Assembly: GCF_000247695.1 (NCBI RefSeq)
Contig: NW_004624785.1
Location: forward strand, 761,543 to 825,542
Origin: Heterocephalus glaber
Taxonomy: Eukaryota; Chordata; Mammalia; Rodentia; Bathyergidae
DNA length: 64,000 bases
Reading direction: 5' to 3'
Under the pieces are notes generated by a model. The model saw only the letters and a list, made by a program, of their open reading frames with translations, was not told where the DNA came from and searched no databases. Below, one piece after another: positions 24,667 to 35,060 of this stretch. A program made the position numbers and the translations under genes. The first letter of the stretch is position 1, and each line of letters starts with the position of its first letter.

Positions 24667-25028
24667 TGCCAGTTAATCATGATTGTCACCCTGACTAGAT
24701 TAAGACACTCTAGGAGAAGTGACTGGATTGTGACAACACTAACCTCATCAATGAGTTAACCCATAGATGAGCTTACAGCTGAATGGGCTATCAGAAGGTG
24801 GGGTCTAGTTGGAGGAAGTGGGTCATGGGGCATGAACTTGGGGTCTATATCTGGTCGCTGGTCCCTTCTTCTCTGGCTCCACCCTTGCACTCTGCCTCCC
24901 ATATGCTTTGACATGAGCACCTTTCCTACATCATGTCCTTCTGCCCTGTCATCAGGGCAGATCGTGGACAAAACCCTCTACAACTGTTATGCCTGCTATT
25001 TTTTTCCAGGAATGGAAAGCTGACTAAT
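24667..25028 (+). mobile_element. MaLR-type solo LTR inside the DNA transposon
   Basis: Order and wording fit rodent MaLR LTRs: gtggggtctagttggaggaa, later ctggctccaccctt, ending ggaaagctgactaataa. The LTR joins precisely to the two halves of the MER44-like element. Confidence 0.6.
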
Positions 25029-25181
25029 AAGTATACATAAAAAACATAAAGGAATTTTGTGTTTAAATTCATCTTCAATACATCTCATTAGGTACATACA
25101 GTACATGTGAAAATTCTAACATTTGAAAATAAGAAATCCAAAATACTTCCATCCCAAGTGTATTAGCTAAGAGATCAACTG
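25029..25181 (+). mobile_element. Pogo/Tigger-like (MER44-type) DNA transposon, right part
   Basis: aaaaacataaaggaattttg onwards matches the expected continuation. It closes with aaatccaaaatacttccatc followed by a decayed terminal repeat. Confidence 0.5.
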
Positions 25182-25245
25182 ATACAGATTAGATTTACTT
25201 AGCCAACACATTGCTGACCTAAAAAAATTTAAATTACTGAAATTG

Positions 25246-25434
25246 GGGGCAGGTAGTACTGGGGAATGAACTGGGGCCTTCACAATAAACTGCATCCCCA
25301 GCCATTTAAAAGAAAATGATTTTGAGACAAGGGTTGTTTAAGTTGCTAAGTTATCCAGGCAGAACTTGAACTCACAACCCTCCTGCCTCAGCCTTCCACA
25401 CTGCTGCTATTATAGACTTGCATGACCAAACTTG
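25246..25434 (-). mobile_element. B4-like composite SINE
   Basis: ID-like part in reverse (ggggaatgaactggggcc), then a B1-like part in reverse (aacttgaactcacaaccctc). Strongly diverged. Confidence 0.7.
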
Positions 25435-26798
25435 GGTTAGATTACTGTCATTTCTGTAATTCTTTTATACACGATGTTTTACATGCAATCAACTATTATA
25501 AGACATGGAAAAAAGAAAGATAATATTACCCTTAGTCAAGAGAATAAATAGTCCAAAGAAGTAGACCCAGAAATGACACAGATATTAGAATTACTAGGAA
25601 AGAACTTTAAAATAACCACATAAATTTGGTTAAAGGTTCTAGTGAAAAATATGGACATGAACAGATGAAGAGTTTCAGCACAAGACTGAAAACTATGAAA
25701 AGTTTAAATTTTTGAAATGCAGAAATCCTTCAAGTAAAAAAATTAAAATATCAAAGATTACATAACATACATAGGATCTGTAAACTTAAATACATAATGA
25801 TAGGAATTATCCAAACTTAAAACACAAAGGAAAAAAAAAAGTAGAAAAAACATAGCTAAGATACAAAAGACCATGTAAAATGGTATCATGTATAAGTAGT
25901 TAGAGTTCCAGGAAAGAAAAAAGAAAGGGATAAAAGACATATTTGAAGAAATAATGGATGAAAAATTTCCAAAACTCATGAAAGATATCAACTCACAGAT
26001 CTAAGAATCTCAGCAAACACCAAGCAGGATAAATATATAAAGAAAGCTCTACACAGACATGCCAAACTTCAACTGTTGAAAATCAGCTGAAGAAATACCA
26101 CACAGTAGACACAGGGCATAAATCCTAAAAAAAACATTATGTATCGCTAACTGCTCATTAGAAAAAAATAAATATAAGAGTACAGAAGACAGTGGGCTAA
26201 CATCATCAAAAGACTGATAGTTAAAAAACTAGCACATAGAAGAATATTCTAGAAGCATATTCCAGTGAAAATATCCTTCAAGATTAAGGCAAAATTAACA
26301 TCCTCAGAAAAATCACCAATTCAAACCTATATACAAGAATGTGAAAAAGTACTTTAAGCCCAAGGGAAATCATATAGATGAAAGAGACAATGAGCGCCCA
26401 AAATTTTAAATATGTGAGATAAATAAAGTTCATTTAAAATTTTGTATATTTTTATACATGTACATGTTTTATGTTTATATATGTTGTATATTTTCTTTTA
26501 AAGTAGTTTTATTTTATGTATTTTTACATGTATGTTTACACTTCTTTTAAATACTATTAACTGCCTAAAGGTAATATTACTGGTTTATAGTATGCATAGA
26601 TACAATACACAGGACAATAAAAGTACAAAGGGTGGGGAAAGTAAGAGAATTGTAATGTTTAAACTTCATTCATTATTTTTGAAGTCCAATACTGTTTTCT
26701 AGAGGTAGATTATAAGGTAAAGACCATAAGTTATATTGTGATCTCTTAAGCAACTACCCAAAAAAGAAGCTCAAAGAAAACATAGCCTAAAAAAAAAT

Positions 26799-26884
26799 TT
26801 TTTGTTTTTTGGTACCTGGGGATCGAACTCTGGACCTCGTGCTTGCAAGCCAGGCAGTGGAACCACTGAGCTAAATCCCCAGCC
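26799..26884 (-). mobile_element. ID SINE inside the L1
   Basis: Poly(T), then ggtacctggggatcgaactc, then reversed box A (ccactgagctaaatcccc). Target duplications are not clear. Confidence 0.85.
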
Positions 26885-26960
26885 CAAAACATTTTTTAAA
26901 GATAAAATGGAATACTAAAATTATGCACTTCAGCTAAAAGAAGGCAATGGGAAAAAAAAC

Positions 26961-27020
26961 CTATTAGATAAGTTAATTAGACAATAAAAAACTATTAGAT
27001 AAGTTATTAGATAATAAAGA
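26961..27020 (+). repeat. 30-bp tandem duplication
   Basis: ctattagataagtta opens two adjacent units of about 30 bp (26961-26991 and 26992-27020) that differ at a few bases. Confidence 0.7.
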
Positions 27021-27719
27021 AATGTTAAGATGATAAAGTTTAACCTAACTATATTAAACAACTGGGAAATTTTGAATATGGATTAGTATATTGATGTCAC
27101 TTCTTGAAACTGATACTATCACTGTATTTATATGAGGAAATATCCTTTCTGCTAAGAGTTTCATGCTGAAGTATTTGGACATGAAAGGGCATGATGTCTG
27201 CAACTTATACATCAATGAATCGAGAAAGAATAGAACAGAGCAAGACTGAGGGAAAGAGAGCAATAATTACAGAAATATATCAACAAGTTATGGATCTGTC
27301 TAAATACTATACAAGAGTTCAGTGAATTATACTTGCAAGTCTCCTGGAAGATTTAAATTATTTCAATCTAAAAATTGGTTCCATCTGCAGAATTAAATGT
27401 GTCAAGGTGATGCTATCTTATATTAAACACATACTAAATCAATTTTATTTAAGAAAAAAGATTACATTATGGCATGATGCTATACTTATTAAGGATAATA
27501 AGCCAAACTAAACCTATTATTTGGGAATGCATACATCAAAAACCTTTGAGGAAAAAAAGCCTGGTGCTGATAATGACCAAGCTGAGGTTATAACAGCCTC
27601 AGGGAGGGAAGGGAGTTGGGAATGGGACCAAGCAGCCAGGGTACAAATAGATTCAAAAACACTAGTAAATGATATTCCAAAAAAGCTAAAAGGAAGGATT
27701 TTAAATGTTTTCACCAGAA
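27021..27719. other. AT-rich intronic sequence between L1 pieces
   Basis: No gene or clear family; it may be more decayed L1. Confidence 0.45.
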
Positions 27720-27970
27720 GGAAATGATAAATGTTTGTGGGCATTGATATGCTTACTCTGATGTGAACATTTCAAAATGTATATATGAACCAAAACATCA
27801 TATGGTACCACATAAATATTTATAACTCCTATGTATCTACTTAAAAATTTAAAAAGGACTGACATTGATGTTGTTCTTGGACTGGGTGATGGTTTCATGG
27901 GTGCCCTTCATAGTATTTTATTTCAAAACTGTACATTTGCTATATATAATCTCTATAAATTAATATTTCT
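27720..27970 (+). mobile_element. Ancient L1 3'-end fragments
   Basis: Two L1 3' end phrases follow each other: one with aaaacatcatatggtaccac (27793) and one with ggactgggtgatggtttcat (27879). Confidence 0.5.
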
Positions 27971-28849
27971 AAAAGATGAATTGTAAAGCTCTAAGATTAT
28001 CCAGTTATAAAAATAAGTTTGAACAGGAACCAACTTTTATATTTAAAGAAGAGCCAAACAAAATCGTTAAGATGGTCTCCAACCTTTACCTGAACCAACA
28101 TTTTATTAGTTCCTAATTCCTGGGTGTTACTAATTGTAAGCATCTAATAAGTGAGCACCACTGTTTCTGTTTTCATAACCTCAGCTACCAAAGAACGAAG
28201 CACTTCCTTGAAATCTTTAATTTAAATTCTCTTGCTAAGACATAATAACTGTGTCATGAATAAATTATGTGCAACATTGTACTGCAAAGGAAAAAAATTT
28301 CCAGGATATGCAGATATGGACCATTAAATAATTGACTATCACTACTCTATTTTAGGAACTTAAAGGTGTCCTTTTTGCATAATATGGAATCACTTCTCAC
28401 TACCCTAGAGAGAACACAGAAGCCATGAGTATCCTTGAGAGCTTTATTTGATAAATTTCAGTGTCCAAAGTCAAGAACCTACAAAATGGGAAATGATTCT
28501 AGGTGCTGGTGATTGTTCAAAACATCCATATGTATCACTGAGTGCTTTATTTTCCTAAAATATTTAGGTCAAAAATAAACAATAGAAAGAAGTCTCAATT
28601 AGCCAAGCAAACATTCCAACACCATCAACAGTTTTCTAAATAACTAAGAAAATATCTCTCCTCTGCTTCAATTAACACATTTAAAAAGGGATAATGCTTG
28701 ATTCTGAATTCAGAATATATCAAATACAGTTTTAAGGCATTACATTAAGTATCCTACAAAACAGTATTAATTAAAAGTCTTATTAATGTCTACAACTTTA
28801 TAAAGTGCAAAAACTGCAGCATGAGGAAGTTATTTTTCAAGGTGTTTCA
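27971..28849. other. Unique AT-rich intronic sequence
   Basis: Nothing recognised. Confidence 0.5.
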
Positions 28850-28985
28850 ATATTACAATTACTTCCATAATGGACAAATATTTACTGGGAGTCCACTGTG
28901 CACCGGGTACTATTCCAAGGACTGGAGATAAGGCAGTGAACAAAACAAAAAGGCAACCACCCTCATGTGACTTGTATGTGTTGAT
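28850..28985 (-). mobile_element. L2 3'-end fragment
   Basis: Plus strand shows atatttactgggagtccact, gtgcaccgggtac, then cagtgaacaaaacaaaaagg: the reverse complement of the L2 3' terminal region. Confidence 0.65.
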
Positions 28986-29283
28986 TATGTATGCAAATGA
29001 ACGGGCTAGTGTGTCCATGTCAAGAGATCATTAATAAGGTTTTGAAGGTTCCTACCATTCCTGTGGAACCACAGCAGATTATAGAAGTCCTTTACTCCAT
29101 GTACTATGTTAAATGGGAATGTTCCATGGTTCACTCTGAGGGTCATCTACTAACATATGTATCAGTCCATACATTCTAGAATGCAGGGCATGGCCAGCTT
29201 TAGCCAAAAGAAGGGACACTTTGCAGATGTTTTCTGAAATAGTGGAGAACTAAATACAGTTCTGCATAAGAGGGTCAAGAAAA
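28986..29283. other. Unique intronic sequence
   Basis: Nothing recognised in this stretch, which leads into the first copy of the 107-bp duplication. Confidence 0.45.
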
Positions 29284-29390
29284 GATGAGATCCTTAAGTG
29301 TAATAAAGGCAGAGCCTTCTATGAGATAATACAAGTTATCCTGTCGATGATGGAGATGTTATTATTGGAAATGACACATATATTTACAGG
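29284..29390 (+). repeat. 107-bp direct duplication, left copy
   Basis: Runs from agatgagatccttaag to gacacatatatttacag and matches 29770-29876 over its length, by eye at about four bases in five. Confidence 0.75.
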
Positions 29391-29397
29391 ATTTACA

Positions 29398-29770
29398 GGT
29401 ATAATTTGGATGTTGAATGTCCTCCAAAGGCCCATCAGTCAGGGGTAGTTTAGTGGGATGTGGTAGAACTTTTAGGAAGTGGGGCTTTGCGAGAAGTCCT
29501 TAAGTCATTGGGGGTGTGTCCTCAAGGGGGAATGTGGGACTCTGCCCCCTCCTCTTATTATTATTCTTCCTGGGCATCAGGTGAGCAAGTTTGCTTTGCA
29601 ACGTGCTCCTCACCATTGCCATCTGCCCCCACCCCCAACCAGAGGCCTGAAAGCAATGAGTCCACCAGATCATGGACTGGCATTTCCAAAGCCATGAGCC
29701 AAAATATGCCTTTTCTCTTTATAAGTTAAATATTCCAGGTATTTTATTACAGCAATGAAAAACTAACACA
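29398..29770 (+). mobile_element. MaLR-type solo LTR
   Basis: ataatttggatgttgaatgt at the 5' side, a gtggggctttgcgag body, a ctctttataagttaaat polyadenylation region and an actaacaca end fit rodent MaLR LTRs. It lies exactly between the two copies of the 107-bp duplication. Confidence 0.65.
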
Positions 29771-29876
29771 GATGAGGTTCTTCCACGTTACAAGGGCAGC
29801 ACCTTCTTCTATATAATAAAAGTTATCCTATCTGTGATGGAGACGCTATTATGGGAAATGACACTTTTATTTACCA
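29770..29876 (+). repeat. 107-bp direct duplication, right copy
   Basis: agatgaggttcttcc to acttttatttaccag, the partner of 29284-29390. It shares blocks such as agttatcct, tgatggaga and ggaaatgacac. Confidence 0.75.
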
Positions 29877-30949
29877 GAGATAACCTCACTTCCACCTTCA
29901 AGGTAAACATAACCCCAGTTCTATTTACTGCCAATTATTCATCATTCACTACAGAGATTAACCAAATTGAAAGACAGAAGAAAGGAAGGGAGGAAGAGAA
30001 AGAGGAAAAGAAAAGGGGGAAAGAAGAAAACAAAGCTTTTTTTAAAAAAAATCATCAATGGACTTCTAGTGATAAGAAATTTGAAGGTGTTGCTAATTTC
30101 TCATATATTTGAGACCCAGTAATGTCTTCAAACTGTCAGAAGTAACAGAAAAGAATTGGGAGGCCAAAGCAGGCCTGGTGTCATGGGAAGCTCCTGAAAA
30201 CACGAGCCTCACCTGGCCTCTCAGTTCCTGTCCTTCCTACTGTCCCTATGATCAGGAGACTCAGAAATTTCAATATTTCAGAATCAAAGGCTTTTTATTT
30301 CCAAAATTTCAACTGTAAGCAAAAGTAGTCTGTACGTGTGTGCATCAGACAGAAAGAAATTCATAATGTTCACTGATCTTTTCAGATTCAGATTCTGAGG
30401 ATGCGACAACACTGTGGTCTTTGATGAGACTCTTATAACAACAAGAAGCAGTGAGATCCCTCGACAGTCTGCAATCAGCTCTCCCCTTCCCTTTTAAACA
30501 CAGCTATGAGATGCTGTCACTTTTCATCAGTTCTCCATATGCTCAATAAAGGCAGCCAAAAGATAAGCACTCCTGACCTGCATGAAAGAGTAGAAAGCTG
30601 CATCTGGTTGCTTCTGGCAGCTTTCTTTAGTGTTTTCACAGTTCTGGCATGGTGGATCCAAAAATGGAGGCGAAATCCAGGGTCTGGAACAGGGCAGCTC
30701 CCCAGGCTCCCTGCAGAACTTTTATTCTGCAGGCACAAGATTGAGGCTGCTGCCAAACACAGGCACCTCACACAGATGTCTATATTTTAGTGAGAAATCG
30801 CATAGTTCTGAAGTTTTCAGTTCTCATGGGCTACTGATCACTGTCACACTTGCTTATTGACCCATATCCTCCCTCCCTTTAAAAGGCTCTCAGAAAAGGG
30901 TGATAAGAGTCCTTGGGAGGCTACTTCTGGATGTATTCCAATAATATGC
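29877..30949. other. Unique intronic sequence with a purine-rich run
   Basis: A/G-rich at 29970-30035. Frames at 30506-30860 on both strands show no known domain. Confidence 0.5.
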
Positions 30950-31150
30950 GTCATTTATTGAACATTTGCTCTCTACTGTACACTTAGGTGTACATTTTCC
31001 ATTTAATCTTTATACCATTTAAAAGCAGGTATCAATCCCATTTTATAGATTAGAAAACTCAGGCTTAAAAAAGGACAAGTCATTTTCCCAGGGTCATACT
31101 GCTGGTAAGAGTCCTGGGATCTGTCCTTCCCAAAGTTCAGCTTTTAACCA
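30950..31150 (-). mobile_element. MIR
   Basis: cattttatagattagaaaac, ctcaggc, then cccagggtcatactgctggt is the MIR core in reverse. Confidence 0.75.
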
Positions 31151-31214
31151 TACTCTACACTGGGAGGAGGAGGAGCCCCACTGGTCTGCAGGAGCACTTG
31201 TCTACAGGTGCATT

Positions 31215-31340
31215 GGTTTGCAGTCAAAATCCTTCCCATGGCTAGTGGCATGCTGTTAAGTGATTATGGAACCTCTCTAAGCCTCTCACTTCATTTTCTG
31301 TGTGGGAATAATAATTTCTACCCTGCCTTTCTCTAGGAGT
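31215..31340 (+). mobile_element. MIR fragment
   Basis: ctctctaagcctctcacttc, attttctgtgtgggaataat in forward MIR order. Confidence 0.6.
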
Positions 31341-34220
31341 TGGAGACAGCATCAACACCTGTTGTTAAATTCCAACAAATTCATTTCTCTTGGACAAACT
31401 TCCTTGTCCATCTTTTCAAGGTCAGAAATGAGATGCTGGGTAAGAGAAGAGGTGCAGATAAAAGAGGTCTAAAACTAAAATCAGGTGTTTTATTGCTTTT
31501 CATATTATTGTCTTTGTGTAACTGGGGAAACACAGATTCTAGTGTTTGATGATGAATTTTATTAACATTAAAAACTATTAAGACATAAAATTAAGCAACT
31601 GAAATAGGGGACCATATAATATGTACTTAGCAAACAACGGAACAGAAGCCAGAAGAAAGGTAGGCAGGAAATAGACGACACAGGAATTTCCTCTGGCTCC
31701 CGTTTAATAATTACTCGGTTGGTATTTCACTTCTTGTGCATGTGGTTAATAGGTTCTTTGAGTCTCTAGCAAATTAATTTGTCCAGATATTTAATTTCAT
31801 TCTCAATTAATAAAGAGCTGAAAAACAGTAACAATGCTTATGACAAAGCAATGAAATGGACTGACAAATAGTCTTAGAAAACCACAATATTTTGTAGTTT
31901 GAATAGGCCTATGATTTTTCTCAACTGAAGCATCCTACTAGGCTGGGTCCCCTATTTTCTTGAAACTCCAAATTGCCTGGCTGAAGAAACCTCATGGAGA
32001 GCAAACACACATGCATACACAGACTCCCACAGAGCTGTTAGATAAATGATGATGCAAATAGTAGCCAGTGCGCATGTTTATTCCTACAGCCATCAGTTAA
32101 TGCAGAAGAGGATCCATAACAACCTGCAAGTGAGGACTTTGCGGAACTCTTGGAAAAATCATAGAGATCACGAAATGAAAATGAATTTGTGATGGTTGGT
32201 TAGAAGCTACGTTTGAACAAAGAGAATAAAAGATAGTAACTAATGGGGTATGGGTGTCCCTAGCCACATAGTAAGGATTTGTATATATGTAAAAAATGAA
32301 TTACTCATCATCCCACATGAAACACGCTTGTGGCTGAAGCTTGGCAACATGATCACAAAATTAGCCAATTGTCTCCACTCAGAATCACTAAGAAGAGCAA
32401 AAATGCCAATATGAATCCATTCAAAACTTTTTTTTAACATTAAGGACACAGTGAATACTTGCCCACTAGAAATCGACCTGTAACTAAACCTACCTGTATG
32501 TATGTTAAACACACAGCCTCATCATTCCAGTGCCTGTGTTTATTCTGTAGCAAAGTACAAGTATCAGGAACCTCTGTGCCTCTTCCTCCCATTTCCAGCA
32601 GTCTGTAGGGACAAGAAGCTGGCTCTGGATGGGAACCACAGAAATAGCAGCAGCACGTGTAAAGCACACCTCCTTGTCACTCTGCATGCCTGCTCTCACC
32701 CTTCCACTCCAGCCCACATGTCCCCAACAGACTCACTAGCTAATCCCAAACATGCATGAAAGTTAACCTAGGAGACACCTGGAAATCTACACACAGTCAG
32801 AAAGGGTAAGAGGGCTATGAGAAAAATCCAGGGAAAGAAGGTAGCATACATCTGAAATCTCCTTTCTTCCTTATTCTAAATCAATCCTGTTAAAGCTGTT
32901 CATCATAGCACAGTGCTCAGATATAAAATGTTTGCCCAAAAGAATTAGAGGACTCTGGGTGGAAAGTATTACCCTGTCAAGAAATCATTCATTTCCAATT
33001 GAGACAGCATTTCCAAGAGAAGCCAGGCACAGGATCAGAGTCCACTAATACATACCACATAATACATATGTATTAGTTTATTTACAAAAGTAAACAAACA
33101 CAAAAGGGTTTAGTCCTACCAAGCAAAAGCAGGTGGAGACTGAAGGTATGTCATGCCCCCAAAATAATGAGAATATAGGAATCTCAAAGAAGAGCTCTCG
33201 ATAAACATTATTTTTTTTTACATATGGAAGAAAAATATTACTACAACTTTCTTCGAGCACAAGATATTGGGGGTTATATAAGAAGCTGCATTCCAAATGT
33301 TGGAATCTATCAGAGCAATTGAAATTGATCCGGAATATGGTTAAATTGCTTTACCCAATGGCTACTAACAAATAAGTCCTTTCACTAGCTGGCAGGAAAA
33401 TAGTTGCTACTGGCCAATTTGATTCTTCTGAAAATGATGATTCACGTGCACTTTTTTTTCCCAGATAAAATCCCTAAAATCCCAAAGTACTGTTTCTAGA
33501 ATTAGAAATCGCCCCTTACTGCTACACTTTTTCTTTCTAGGCTGAAGTCTCCTTTCACCTGCTCCAGAATTGTTTGTTTTGGACCTCTTTTCCAAAACTT
33601 CAATGACAATAAAGAGTTTAGAAAACTCGTGGTAAATCAGAAGTCGTTAAGACAGAAGTAAGGAGAACGAAAAATTAAATTAACTATGCAGGGCACACTA
33701 GGTAGCCTACACTTTTAAATCTAAAATAGCCCAGGTTCCTCATTATACTGAGAAGCTATATGTTAGATTTAGCCAACTGAACCAAAGATGCCCTACATCT
33801 TATCGGCAAGAAAAAAACAAAAGAAAAAAGTCTGTTTATCCCTAACTTAGAAACCTACGGCAACCCTCCCTTCCCACTGAAGGGCTGGGCAAGTGTGTAG
33901 CTTCCCAAACTCAAAGGAGACAGCACCTGGGCTCAAGTCAGCAGCGGCCCCACCTGCCAGGTCACACCCAACGCTCAGCAGCAGCAAGGCCAAACACACC
34001 TTACAAATGTCCCATTCCCCTCCCCTCTACTCCGGGGGCCCGGGTCCAGCATAGCGTTATTCCAACATTATTCCTCGGGACTAAAAAATCAAACATCTTT
34101 AAAAAGAGGGAGAGCGGGTTGGCATTATATAACAATGTACAGCAGATAAGGCTTCTAGAAAACGAAAGTAGCCAGAGGAGGGGTGGGGGGGACAACGGGA
34201 GCTTCGGGGAGCTGTCGCCG
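31341..34220. other. Promoter-proximal part of intron 1
   Basis: Almost 2.9 kb without a recognised repeat, unusual against the rest of the intron. It contains a 9-bp perfect inverted pair (ctaatacat 33045-33053, atgtattag 33068-33076). Sequence turns GC-rich after about 33.88 kb. Confidence 0.55.
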
Positions 34221-34228
34221 CCACTTAC
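34221..34228 (-). other. ZDHHC14: 5' splice donor of ZDHHC14 intron 1
   Basis: Read on the minus strand the exon ends ...ttcga and the intron begins gtaagtgg, a full match to the vertebrate donor consensus. The split codon GA/N fits an Asp codon completed by exon 2, as in the known ZDHHC14 protein. Without splicing the frame would stop at once at the TAA at 34227-34225. Confidence 0.9.
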
Positions 34229-34473
34229 TCGAAGGCAAAGAAGAGTCCGCTAGTGACCAGGATGAGGATGAGCGTCAGGTAGAAGACGCCCGTCTGCCGG
34301 GCCATCATGATCCTCCCGTTGCAAAAGAACTTGTTTCTTCCCGGGAACACTTCCCATTTCCTCCGGGCCGCAATTTTCTTCTTCTTGTGGGGCGACTCCA
34401 TGGGGGAGGAGCTGTGGGTGCTGATCTGACTGTACTCGCAGTCTTTCATGGGCCCGCCGCCGCCGGGAGGCAT
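34229..34473 (-). CDS. ZDHHC14: ZDHHC14 first coding exon (palmitoyltransferase N-terminus), partial gene
   Basis: First coding exon of the DHHC-type S-palmitoyltransferase ZDHHC14, recognised from its N-terminus ([16 protein letters not shown], then a Ser-rich stretch, KKKK at residues 30-33, ARRK at 36-39 and [16 protein letters not shown]). The exon encodes residues 1-81 plus two bases (GA) of codon 82, so intron 1 is phase 2. Residues about 61-81 are the start of transmembrane helix 1; residues 1-60 should be cytosolic. The zinc-binding DHHC domain lies in later exons beyond position 1. The family transfers palmitate to cysteines of membrane proteins in the Golgi and endomembranes; PSD-93 is a described neuronal substrate of ZDHHC14. 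The start at 34473 is the first in-frame ATG after an in-frame TAG at 34584-34582. Its context is weak (T at -3, C at +4), and a second in-frame ATG is codon 9. The donor is a perfect gtaagt. No frameshift or stop is seen, so the exon looks functional. Confidence 0.95.
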
Positions 34474-35060
34474 CCACGAGGGCAGCCGGCTGGGGGCGCA
34501 CACCCCCAGAAGCCCCCCGGCCACGCAGGCTCCACCGAGCCACGACCGCCCCCCCACCCCCGAGCCGCGTTGCCGCGGCCCCTACAAGGGCTCCCGGCTC
34601 GTCAACAACTTTCCGGAGGACACCAGGTTAACCTCTTGGGGAACCCAACTGTCATAGCAGAATCTGCTTTCGAGAGGGACGTTGTTCGCTCGCAACCCGC
34701 GGGCAGCAGTCCTCCGTCGCTTCCAGCCGGCGTCCCGGGGCTCCCGGGCCCCGCGGGGCGCAGGGGACAGCCCGGCTGACCCCGGGGGACAGTGCGTCCA
34801 GCAGGGCTCTCGGCCCAGCCGCCCCGGAGCCCCCAGCCGCGCCTCTGCTCCGGCCTGCGGATCCTCGAGCACTGCGCCCCGAGGGGACACGAGGCGGCCC
34901 CCGGCGCCGGCTTCCTTGCCAGCCACTTCTGCGCCTTGGCCAGGTTGATTCTCCTCCTTCCTCCCAGTGGCGGATCCTCCCAGTAGAGAGCTGCAAACTG
35001 GGCGGCAGCTCGCGGTACCAGCAACCCCTCCCAGGGGTGGGGACAGCCACGCACGTTATT
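34474..35060 (-). promoter_or_regulatory. ZDHHC14: Probable ZDHHC14 5' UTR and core promoter
   Basis: This is the GC-rich sequence directly upstream of the ATG. The frame of the CDS stays open for 36 codons back to a TAG at 34584-34582 but contains no ATG, so no N-terminal extension from AUG is possible in this exon. The true start site cannot be read from sequence alone. Confidence 0.5.
34602..34655 (-). other. Upstream ORF candidate in the ZDHHC14 leader
   Basis: An ATG at 34655 opens a 17-codon ORF ending in TGA at 34602, 128 bases before the ZDHHC14 ATG and out of frame with it. It has G at -3 (gctATGa), a better context than the main ATG. It matters only if the mRNA starts upstream of 34655. 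Confidence 0.35.

Larger units (their letters stand above)
25445..27020 (+). mobile_element. Ancient L1 (L1M-type) fragment
   Basis: Typical L1M phrases in order: ttgaagaaataatggatgaa near 25943, gtgaaaatatccttcaagat near 26266, and tttatagtatgcatagatac near 26584. Frames are destroyed. An ID SINE has landed in it at 26799. Confidence 0.65.
1..34228 (-). other. ZDHHC14: 5' part of ZDHHC14 intron 1
   Basis: The whole stretch downstream of the exon 1 donor on the minus strand reads as intron. No second ZDHHC14 exon (DHHC zinc-finger coding sequence or the next transmembrane segment) was recognised in any frame, so intron 1 is longer than 34 kb here. The content is interspersed repeats and AT-rich unique sequence, listed separately. 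Confidence 0.8.

Noticed and set aside
33045..33076. Hairpin (ctaatacat/atgtattag) as a miRNA precursor
   Set aside because: Stem of only 9 bp with a 14-base loop, far too short.
34183..34779. 198-codon frame on the plus strand opposite ZDHHC14 exon 1
   Set aside because: Shadow of the coding exon and its GC-rich leader; low-complexity Pro/Gly/Arg product.
34602..35054. 150-codon minus frame upstream of ZDHHC14 as an alternative N-terminus
   Set aside because: Ends in TGA at 34602 and is out of frame with the ZDHHC14 CDS; only its last 17 codons after an ATG matter, as a uORF.
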